NCBI RefSeq assembly: GCF_030409945.1
Contig: NZ_JAUFQV010000028.1
Location: 62,001 to 126,000 of the forward strand
Reading direction: 5' to 3'
Origin: Vibrio tapetis subsp. quintayensis
Lineage (GTDB): Bacteria; Pseudomonadota; Gammaproteobacteria; Enterobacterales; Vibrionaceae
Length of the DNA: 64,000 nucleotides
Below, one piece after another: positions 57,425-64,000 of the stretch; position 1 is the first letter of the stretch, and each line of letters begins with the position of its first letter. The position numbers and the translations under genes were made by a program. The notes under the pieces are model-generated. The model saw only the letters and a program-made list of their open reading frames with translations, was not told the origin of the DNA and did no database searches.

Positions 57425-57453
57425 TTGACGACCAATGGTCGGATCACTTAAAT
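57425..57453 (+). promoter_or_regulatory. Acyl-CoA synthetase promoter with FadR-like site
   Basis: TTGACG (57425-57430), 17 bases, TTAAAT (57448-57453). Inside the spacer CAATGGTCGGATCACTT (57433-57449) matches 12 of 16 scored positions of the FadR operator AACTGGTCNGACCAGTT as I recall it. It would block RNA polymerase when FadR is bound and acyl-CoA is low. Confidence 0.5.
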
Positions 57454-57504
57454 TTAACAAATAAGCAACATAAAAACAAAATCATAACGACATGGAGTCA
57501 CACG

Positions 57505-59190
57505 ATGATTCAGCCAGTAAGCACATTGAACCCAACCTGCTCTCTTCCTCCTCCTAATGAGATGATCTTAAAGTGGGCGCAAGAACGCCCAAATGAGGTT
57601 TACCTCCGACAGATCAAAGATCGTCAGTTCATCGACTTCACTTTCCAAGAAGTTGCAGATCAAGCGCTTAAATTAGTAACCGCTCTGCAAGATCTTGGCG
57701 CTCAACCTGGCGACAAAATTGCGCTGATTTCTAAAAACTGCGCCGAGTGGTTTATCGTGGACTTAGCACTCATGCTTGGTGACTTTGTCAGCGTGCCTAT
57801 TTTCCCAACCGCAGGAAGTGACACCATTGCTTACTGCTTAACGCACAGTGAAAGTAAGATTCTCATCGCTGGAAAACTAGATGACTCTAAAGCAAGTGTT
57901 GATGCTATTTGCACCTTACCTGACTTAGTCACTATCGCTCTGCCCTACGACAGTGCTCCTCCATGTAAATACCAATTCACTGAACTCATTAGCGACGTTC
58001 AGCCTAGTGAGTTTAGACCTGAGCACCATGACGACAAACTCATGTCCTTGGTATACACATCCGGTACGTCTGGCTTACCTAAAGGTGCCATGCTGACTTA
58101 TGGCGGCTTCAGTTGGTCAGTTCAACGCTTGATAGACCATATAGGTATTCAGGGCGGCGATCGTCTCTTTTCTTATTTACCTCTTGCTCACATTACTGAG
58201 CGAGTCTATGTTTTTGGGTCATCTATTATGGGAGGTGTTCAAACGGCCTTTCCTGAGTCTTTGGATACCTTTATAGAAGACGTTAAAATGCACCGCCCTA
58301 CACTGTTTATTTCGGTGCCGCGCCTATGGACTCTGTTCCAACAAAGAATTCAAGACAAGTTACCGCAACGAAAATTAAATATCCTATTGAAGATCCCTTT
58401 CATCAACGGGATCATTAAGAAGAAACTGATTGATGGGCTTGGCTTAGATAAAGCGCGAGTCTTGGGCTGTGGTTCTGCGCCTGTTTCGCCATCACTGCTC
58501 GAATGGTATCACTCGGTCGGAATCAACATCACCGAAGCTTGGGGCATGACAGAGTCTTTCGCTTACAGCACACTAAATTATCCATTTAAGGCGAACAAAA
58601 TTGGTACTGTAGGTAACGCTGGACCAGGTATCGAACTTAAGATCGCCGAAGATGAAGAAATTCTTGTGCGCGGGCAAGGTCTATTTTCTGGCTATTACAA
58701 AAATGATGAAGCAACCGTTGAATCTTTTAATAGCGACGGCTGGTTATACACTGGGGATATAGGCCATATTGATAGCGATGGCTACCTCACTATCCTCGGC
58801 CGTAAGAAAGATACATTTAAGACGGCAAAAGGTAAGTTTGTCGCCCCTGTACCAATTGAGAATAAACTTTTCGAATACAGCCGTGTTGAAATGATGTGTT
58901 TAATAGGTTCTGGTTTGCCTGCGCCTGTTTTGCTTGTTGTTCCGCACGAATTCACAAACTTTGATCACGCTCGTTATGAACGTACGACTAAGAAAGTGAT
59001 CAAGAGAATGAACGAAACTCTTGAATCCCATGAACAAATCAAAGGCGTCTTGATGATTAAAGACCCTTGGAGTATCGAGAATGGCATCCTCACGCCCACA
59101 CTAAAAATTAAACGCCACGTGTTAGAGAAGAAGTATCACGATCAATGTGCACAATGGCCGAAAGGGCAACTTGTGGTGTGGGAAGAATAA
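57505..59190 (+). CDS. AMP-binding acyl-CoA synthetase
   Basis: 561 residues of the ANL superfamily, likely a long-chain fatty acid CoA ligase. P-loop motif LVYTSGTSGLPKGAMLTYGG (about 184-203), LPLAHITERVY, EAWGMTESF (about 345-353), and the A8-type hinge WLYTGDIGHIDSDGYLTILGRKKD. Chain length is not readable. The gene starts with a TGGAG site eight bases upstream. A FadR-like site overlaps its promoter. I recall a similar gene next to EF-G and radA in V. cholerae. Confidence 0.88.
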   Translation: MIQPVSTLNPTCSLPPPNEMILKWAQERPNEVYLRQIKDRQFIDFTFQEVADQALKLVTALQDLGAQPGDKIALISKNCAEWFIVDLALMLGDFVSVPIFPTAGSDTIAYCLTHSESKILIAGKLDDSKASVDAICTLPDLVTIALPYDSAPPCKYQFTELISDVQPSEFRPEHHDDKLMSLVYTSGTSGLPKGAMLTYGGFSWSVQRLIDHIGIQGGDRLFSYLPLAHITERVYVFGSSIMGGVQTAFPESLDTFIEDVKMHRPTLFISVPRLWTLFQQRIQDKLPQRKLNILLKIPFINGIIKKKLIDGLGLDKARVLGCGSAPVSPSLLEWYHSVGINITEAWGMTESFAYSTLNYPFKANKIGTVGNAGPGIELKIAEDEEILVRGQGLFSGYYKNDEATVESFNSDGWLYTGDIGHIDSDGYLTILGRKKDTFKTAKGKFVAPVPIENKLFEYSRVEMMCLIGSGLPAPVLLVVPHEFTNFDHARYERTTKKVIKRMNETLESHEQIKGVLMIKDPWSIENGILTPTLKIKRHVLEKKYHDQCAQWPKGQLVVWEE

Positions 59191-59199
59191 ATCCAATAT

Positions 59200-59237
59200 A
59201 AAAAAGAGCACTGAATTCTTCTTGAATTCAGCGCTCT
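59200..59237 (-). terminator. Terminator of the DUF1127 gene
   Basis: On the minus strand a 14-bp stem AGAGCGCTGAATTC / GAATTCAGTGCTCT with one mismatch, loop AAGAA, then TTTTTT. It may also stop plus-strand transcription from the synthetase gene. Confidence 0.85.
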
Positions 59238-59257
59238 ATCTGGCATTTTTCATCGTC

Positions 59258-59470
59258 TTATTTCCAAAATGGTTTGTTACTTTCTTTCTGAACACTCACT
59301 CTATCGATACCCACATCATCAAGAAGATGGCTTGGCAATTGCGCTAAGTGACGCCTGGTCTTGGCATTTCTCCTCCACGTCAGAGCAATTGATAAGATAT
59401 TCTTAATCATCGCTGATAATGTTCTCGTATTGATTCTGACTTGGTTAGACTTAGAAATAACGTTTTCCAT
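59258..59470 (-). CDS. DUF1127 small protein
   Basis: 70 residues; the C-terminal half carries the DUF1127 motif WRRNAKTRRHLAQLPSHLLDDVGID, which is Arg-rich and associated in other bacteria with RNA binding or phosphate/metabolic control. The ATG at 59470 has a strong AAGGAG site. Divergent from a LysR gene, a common arrangement for DUF1127 genes. Function here unknown. Confidence 0.85.
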   Translation of the reverse strand: MENVISKSNQVRINTRTLSAMIKNILSIALTWRRNAKTRRHLAQLPSHLLDDVGIDRVSVQKESNKPFWK

Positions 59471-59569
59471 ATGTACTCCTTGCTTTAGTTCGAACTCATG
59501 GTTAATAATTAACCAATAGAGCGTATCTCTCAAACGATACAAATTGGCATTGAGTTAAGGAAAACTAAT

Positions 59570-60505
59570 GTGATGGAGCGTACTCCACCTTTTCAGGGGA
59601 TTTACTATTTTTGTCGAGCAGCTGAACTAGGAAGCTTTAAACTGGCCGCTGAGAAGCTGTTTGTCACTTCTGCGGCTATCAGCCAACAAATTCGACAACT
59701 AGAAGACTGGTTAGGCGCAGAGCTATTTATACGGCAACACAGAAAGGTAGTGCTGACTCACGAGGGAGAAATCCTTTTTCAGCAAGCTAAAAAGGGCTTT
59801 GATCATTTGCAAGATGGAATTCGGCAGATCAATCAAGATAGGAACCCGAATCAACTGTCAATCTCGACCCTCCCCTCTTTCGCACAACATTGGCTTGTGC
59901 CAAGAATCGTCGATTTTCGATCTCAACACCCCAACATTGCCATGCTAATTGAACCGACTAATCGCTTGGTGAATTTTCATGATTCCAGTGTCGATATATG
60001 CATTCGATACGGCAAAGGTGGCTATAACAATGTTGAGTCACACTGGCTTGCTGATGAAGTTTTATATCCTGTCTGTCATCCTATTTACCAAAAAGCTCAT
60101 AATATCTATCAATTGTCGGATTTGGCAAATGCCGATCTCATAGAAGACACCTGGCCCGACATCGATTGGGGGATATGGCTGCGCAATATTGGCTTAGAAG
60201 CGGGAAAACCCACCTTACAGTACAATGGCTCACATTTCGTATTAGAGGCTGCTCTGTCCCTTCAAGGCGTAGCTTTAGTGAAACACTCTCTGGCCTATCG
60301 GTACTTACAAGAGGGCAAGTTAGTACGGATTGGCAACGTCGCGATTCAACCAGCTTATAGCTACTATTTGTGTGCCCCTGCGGGCTACTTCAAGCGAGAA
60401 AAGGTCAAAATATTCTGTCACTGGATCAAGCAACAAATAGAACAATCGACCATGCTGGGCCGAGAAGAATTGGATATCATCGAAGCTGAGTACACGTCAG
60501 ATTAA
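59570..60505 (+). CDS. LysR-type regulator, GcvA-like
   Basis: 311 residues: N-terminal helix-turn-helix (FCRAAELGSFKLAAEKLFVTSAAISQQIRQLEDWLG) of the GcvA subgroup and an effector domain from about residue 90. The start is either the GTG at 59570 (8 bases after AAGGA) or the ATG at 59573. Divergent from the DUF1127 gene across about 100 bases, so it probably controls it; the effector is unknown. Confidence 0.88.
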   Translation: MMERTPPFQGIYYFCRAAELGSFKLAAEKLFVTSAAISQQIRQLEDWLGAELFIRQHRKVVLTHEGEILFQQAKKGFDHLQDGIRQINQDRNPNQLSISTLPSFAQHWLVPRIVDFRSQHPNIAMLIEPTNRLVNFHDSSVDICIRYGKGGYNNVESHWLADEVLYPVCHPIYQKAHNIYQLSDLANADLIEDTWPDIDWGIWLRNIGLEAGKPTLQYNGSHFVLEAALSLQGVALVKHSLAYRYLQEGKLVRIGNVAIQPAYSYYLCAPAGYFKREKVKIFCHWIKQQIEQSTMLGREELDIIEAEYTSD

Positions 60506-60571
60506 GTCCTGCTATTTAGTAATGGTGTTATACTGACAGCCATAATCTGAAACAAAGTAGATGCACCTATC

Positions 60572-60784
60572 ATGGAACAAGAAAATAACCCATTGCATGG
60601 GATCACGCTAAAGAAATTACTGACCGAGTTGGTCGATCATTATGGCTGGGAAGAACTCAGTTATATGGTCAACATCAACTGTTTCAAAAGTGATCCGAGC
60701 ATAAACTCAAGCCTAAAATTTCTACGTAAAACCGATTGGGCTCGAGAAAAAGTAGAAAAGATTTATATTGATTTGAAGAGATAA
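60572..60784 (+). CDS. VF530/DUF2132-like DNA-binding protein
   Basis: 70 residues, [33 protein letters not shown] and [20 protein letters not shown] match the VF530 family (DUF2132), a small fold first solved from Aliivibrio fischeri and thought to bind DNA. Function unknown. It follows the LysR gene by 66 bases; a palindrome-poor leader lies between. A copy of the dispersed repeat starts at its stop codon. Confidence 0.85.
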   Translation: MEQENNPLHGITLKKLLTELVDHYGWEELSYMVNINCFKSDPSINSSLKFLRKTDWAREKVEKIYIDLKR

Positions 60785-60870
60785 GTACCAAAAGTTAAGT
60801 ACTAAAAGCTAAGTTCGAAAAACGAAGTAAGAGCTTAAAAGCGACTTTGGCCTTCGAGTGTAGCGGCCTT
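60785..60870 (+). repeat. Dispersed intergenic repeat, copy E (after the VF530-like gene)
   Basis: AAGTACTAAAAGCTAAGTTC and related phrases, then GGCCTTAGGCC at about 60866-60876 as in the tail after copy A. It lies between two convergent genes, beside the fusA terminator. Confidence 0.75.
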
Positions 60871-60897
60871 AGGCCTTTTCTTAACCTGCTTTAAAAC

Positions 60898-60932
60898 AAA
60901 AGCCCCGCAAGTTTTCACTTGCGGGGCTTTTT
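60898..60932. terminator. Bidirectional terminator at the fusA-like 3' end
   Basis: AAAAGCCCCGCAAG / CTTGCGGGGCTTTTT, an 11-bp GC-rich stem with loop TTTTCA and flanking A/T runs. Serves fusA and the convergent VF530-like gene. Confidence 0.93.
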
Positions 60933-60951
60933 AGTTAATTAGAGAAAGCGA

Positions 60952-63036
60952 TTATTTGTTCGCTTTTTCTTCTTTAACTTTAGCGATAACTTCTTCAGCT
61001 ACGTTCATTGGACATGGTGCGTAGTGAGAGAACTCCATAGAGAACTGACCACGACCAGAAGTCATTGTACGTAGAGAACCGATGTAACCGAACATCTCAG
61101 AAAGAGGGATGTCAGCTTTAACACGAACACCAGTTACGCCAGCCATTTGGTCTTTGATCATGCCACGACGACGGTTAAGGTCACCGATTACATCACCAAC
61201 GTGATCGTCTGGAGTGAACACGTCTACAGCCATGATTGGCTCAAGAAGTTGTGCACCAGCTTTTGGCATAGATTGACGGAATGCGCCTTTTGCTGCGATT
61301 TCAAATGCTACTGCAGATGAATCGACTGCGTGGAAGCCACCATCGAAAAGTTCGATTTCAACATCAAGAACAGGGAAACCAGCTAGAACACCAGTATCCA
61401 TCATGCCTTTGAAGCCTTTCTCGATTGCAGGCCAGAATTCTTTAGGAACGTTACCGCCCACAACAGAAGACTTGAACGAGAAACCTGAACCAACTTCACC
61501 TGGTTTCATTGTGTAGTCGATCTTACCGAACTGACCAGAACCACCAGATTGTTTCTTATGCGTGTAGCTATCTTCAACTGCTTGAGTAATAGTTTCACGG
61601 TAAGCAACTTGAGGAGCACCAACAGTCAAGTCAACACCGTAAGTACGCTTAAGGATGTCTACTTTGATGTCTAGGTGAAGCTCACCCATACCTTTTAGGA
61701 TAGTTTCGCCAGTTTCTTCGTCAGTTTCAACTTGGAAAGACGGATCTTCTGCAACCATTTTACCAATTGCAACACCCATTTTTTCAGAGCCGCCTTTATC
61801 TTTAGGCGTAACAGCAATTGAGATTACAGGAACAGGGAAAACCATTGGCTCTAGTGTTACTGAATCTTTAGGGCTACACAGAGTGTGACCAGTTTGAACG
61901 TTCTTCATACCAACGATAGCGATGATATCACCCGCTTGAGCGCGAGTAAGTTCGTTACGGTCGTCTGCTTGCATCTCAACCATACGGCCAACACGCTCAG
62001 TTTTACCCGTGAATGAGTTAAGGATAGTGTCACCCTTGTTCAATACACCTGAGTAGATACGTACGAACGTTAGAGCACCGAAACGGTCATCCATGATTTT
62101 GAATGCTAGCGCTTTGAAAGTTTCTTCAGTAGAAACGATCGCGTGCTCGCCAGTTTCTTCGCCTGCTTCGTCCATTAGAGGTTGTGGATCAACTTCAGTT
62201 GGAGAAGGCAGGTAATCAACTACAGCATCAAGGATAAGTTGCATGCCTTTGTTTTTGAACGCAGAACCACAGTAAGCTGGGAAGAATGCCATTGTGCGAG
62301 TACCTTTACGGATACAAGCTTTAAGTTGCTCGATAGTCGGCTCTTCGCCTTCCATGTAAGCTTCCATTAGGTCATCGTCTTGCTCAACAGCAGTTTCAAC
62401 TAGCATCTCACGGTATTCTTCAACCTGATCAACCATGTCAGCTGGAACGTCTTGAAGCTCGTAGTTTTCTGGAAGACCAGTGTCATCCCATACGAAAGCT
62501 TTACGAGTAAGAAGGTCTACAACACCAACGAAACCGTCTTCGATACCGATAGGTAGAACCATTACTAGTGGGTTAGCACCTAGTACGTCTTTAGTTTGCT
62601 TAACAACACGGTAGAAGTCAGCGCCCATACGGTCTAGTTTGTTAACGAAGATGATACGTGCAACTTCAGATTCGTTCGCGTAACGCCAGTTAGTTTCTGA
62701 TTGTGGTTCAACACCACCAGAACCACAGAATACGCCGATGCCGCCATCAAGAACTTTAAGAGAACGGTAAACTTCTACTGTGAAGTCAACGTGTCCCGGA
62801 GTATCGATAACGTTAAAACGGTGATCATTCCAGAAACAACTTACCGCTGCAGATTGGATAGTAATTCCGCGCTCAGCTTCCTGTTCCATGAAGTCAGTAG
62901 TTGACTCACCATCGTGAACTTCACCAGTTTTGTGGATCTGGCCAGTAAGCTTTAGGATACGCTCAGTTGTCGTGGTTTTACCCGCATCAACGTGCGCGAA
63001 AATACCAATGTTTCTGTATTTTGATAAATCAGTCAT
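60952..63036 (-). CDS. fusA: Elongation factor G (second, non-str-operon copy)
   Basis: 694-residue translational GTPase that drives tRNA-mRNA translocation. G1 [13 protein letters not shown] (about 14-26), G2/G3 RGITI and [13 protein letters not shown]4 NKLDR. It is full length. It is not in the str operon with rpsL-rpsG-tufA, so it is probably the second EF-G that vibrios carry; I recall VC2342 beside radA in V. cholerae. Whether it acts in translocation or only recycling cannot be told. The gene starts with a weak ribosome site. Confidence 0.93.
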   Translation of the reverse strand: MTDLSKYRNIGIFAHVDAGKTTTTERILKLTGQIHKTGEVHDGESTTDFMEQEAERGITIQSAAVSCFWNDHRFNVIDTPGHVDFTVEVYRSLKVLDGGIGVFCGSGGVEPQSETNWRYANESEVARIIFVNKLDRMGADFYRVVKQTKDVLGANPLVMVLPIGIEDGFVGVVDLLTRKAFVWDDTGLPENYELQDVPADMVDQVEEYREMLVETAVEQDDDLMEAYMEGEEPTIEQLKACIRKGTRTMAFFPAYCGSAFKNKGMQLILDAVVDYLPSPTEVDPQPLMDEAGEETGEHAIVSTEETFKALAFKIMDDRFGALTFVRIYSGVLNKGDTILNSFTGKTERVGRMVEMQADDRNELTRAQAGDIIAIVGMKNVQTGHTLCSPKDSVTLEPMVFPVPVISIAVTPKDKGGSEKMGVAIGKMVAEDPSFQVETDEETGETILKGMGELHLDIKVDILKRTYGVDLTVGAPQVAYRETITQAVEDSYTHKKQSGGSGQFGKIDYTMKPGEVGSGFSFKSSVVGGNVPKEFWPAIEKGFKGMMDTGVLAGFPVLDVEIELFDGGFHAVDSSAVAFEIAAKGAFRQSMPKAGAQLLEPIMAVDVFTPDDHVGDVIGDLNRRRGMIKDQMAGVTGVRVKADIPLSEMFGYIGSLRTMTSGRGQFSMEFSHYAPCPMNVAEEVIAKVKEEKANK

Positions 63037-63073
63037 CGTTTTACTCTATTAATAGGATATAAAATGCGCGCAA

Positions 63074-63093
63074 AGTATACCACAATCTGTCAA
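63074..63093 (-). promoter_or_regulatory. Probable extended -10 promoter of the EF-G gene
   Basis: On the minus strand TGG-TATACT, a TGN extended -10 (TATACT at 63079-63074), 38 bases before the start codon. A TTGACA lies at 63093-63088, too close to act as its -35. The remainder of the gap to radA (63094-63331) shows nothing recognisable. Confidence 0.5.
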
Positions 63094-63331
63094 GACTAAT
63101 AGTATTGCGTGCATTCGATAGAAAAAAACTCGCCGCGCATAGCGTGGAAAGTTATGTGTTTAAACTTTAGTAGCGATCAGTTCGGTTTTCTATTCTATAT
63201 AGCTAAAATAGTTCCTCTACGTGACAATCTCTGCGCATTTTTCAGCTCGGATACTACGTCTCGCGTACTAGGGTTAAAAGTTTGCGCCGATTATAGCCAT
63301 TTTTGTTATGGGTTTGAATAGAAAAAACACA

Positions 63332-64000
63332 CTAAAGTTCATCAAAAGCTTCTATCGCGTCAGAAAGCTTTTTAACACCATGAATTTGCATACCTTCAAT
63401 CCCACCTTTTGGCATGTTCGCTGCAGGCACTATCGCTTTTTTGAAACCATGCTTGAATGCTTCCATCAAACGCTCTTGCCCACTAGGTACTGGGCGGATC
63501 TCTCCAGCCAGCCCAACTTCACCAAATACAACCACATCTTTTGGTAACGGGCGATCTCGAAAACTGGATAGAAGTGCGACCAATAATGCTAGGTCTGCAC
63601 TGGTTTCCGTCACTTTTACGCCGCCAACCACGTTAACAAAGACATCTTGGTCTGCCATTTGTAAGCCCCCGTGCTTATGCAATACCGCAAGCAACATCGA
63701 TAACCTGTTTTGATCTAGACCAACAGCCACTCGGCGCGGGTTAGACAGTTGCGAATAGTCCACCAGCGCTTGTATCTCGACTAACAATGGCCGTGTACCT
63801 TCCCACACCACCATGACTGAACTACCAGAGGTTTCTTCTTCGCCACGGGATAAAAAGATAGCGGATGGGTTACTGACTTCTTTAAGTCCCTGCCCTGTCA
63901 TGGCGAAAACACCCAACTCATTCACCGCACCAAATCGGTTTTTGTGGCTACGAAGCGTTCTAAATCGGCTGTCATTACTGCCATCCAATAACACAGAACA
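63332..64000 (-). CDS. radA: RadA/Sms DNA-repair ATPase (C-terminal part)
   Basis: Open from the right edge to its stop at 63332; about 222 residues of the C-terminal half are present. It covers the end of the ATPase core (SHKNRFGAVNELGVFAM is the KNRFG motif, followed by GQGLKEVSNPS) and the Lon-protease-like C-terminal domain (LADQDVFVNVVGGVKVTETSADLALLVALLSSFRDRPL). RadA promotes branch migration in recombination. The N-terminal zinc finger and Walker A lie outside the window. Confidence 0.95.
   Translation of the reverse strand, partial: CSVLLDGSNDSRFRTLRSHKNRFGAVNELGVFAMTGQGLKEVSNPSAIFLSRGEEETSGSSVMVVWEGTRPLLVEIQALVDYSQLSNPRRVAVGLDQNRLSMLLAVLHKHGGLQMADQDVFVNVVGGVKVTETSADLALLVALLSSFRDRPLPKDVVVFGEVGLAGEIRPVPSGQERLMEAFKHGFKKAIVPAANMPKGGIEGMQIHGVKKLSDAIEAFDEL

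Overview
This window is chromosomal DNA of a Vibrio (gammaproteobacterium). Direct support: genes for the Na+-translocating NADH:quinone reductase whose flavin-threonine positions match the Vibrio proteins, a Tsx/OmpK-type outer-membrane channel, an argA of the fused kinase-GNAT type, and a gene order (nqr, bolA, rlmG/yajG/ampG, panE-yajL-csdA, tcdA-mltA, argA, recD-recB-recC, dapD, lacZ, acyl-CoA synthetase, second EF-G, radA) that I recall from V. cholerae chromosome I. The species cannot be fixed from the sequence alone. No rRNA, tRNA, CRISPR, prophage or transposase gene was recognised.

Layout. 1-3395: nqrA-B-C-(D) on the minus strand, with bolA beyond a 410-base control region. 4328-9239: rlmG, yajG, a periplasmic cyclophilin, ampG and a Tsx/OmpK-like channel, each unit closed by a clear terminator. 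9383-15435: panE-yajL-csdA, then csdE, tcdA, mltA and a small membrane protein on the opposite strand; csdE is flanked by inverted copies of an intergenic repeat. 15578-26867: argA with ArgR-like boxes, a small unknown gene, and recD, recB, recC with an unusually structured recC-recB gap. 26990-31256: TDT transporter with divergent LysR regulator, a thioesterase, SOS gene yebG with a LexA box, and dapD. 31534-35775: a PTS cluster (EIIB, an EIIA with a degenerate HPr-like domain, an AraC-type regulator, an EIIABC permease). 35979-45481: MATE pump, lacZ with a LacI-type operator, a YqaE/Pmp3 peptide, a DsbA-like oxidoreductase, LysR and chrA separated by a 10-copy heptamer array, and an HD-GYP protein. 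45610-56942: a complete 14-gene tad (Flp pilus) operon, flp to an OmpA-like protein. 57505-64000: AMP-binding acyl-CoA synthetase with a FadR-like site, a DUF1127 peptide with divergent LysR, a VF530-like gene, fusA-like EF-G and the 3' part of radA.

How it fits together. Most of the window is housekeeping: respiration, RNA and translation factors, recombination and repair, cell-wall recycling, arginine and lysine/diaminopimelate synthesis, sulfur mobilisation. The accessory parts are the PTS cluster, lacZ and chrA neighbourhood, and the tad locus. The main unexplained signals are intergenic: a dispersed repeat family built from AAGTGCTAAAAGC-like phrases, two tandem heptamer arrays (31315-31370 and 42830-42899), a perfect 27-bp hairpin at 45525-45581, and several strong dyads at divergent promoters.
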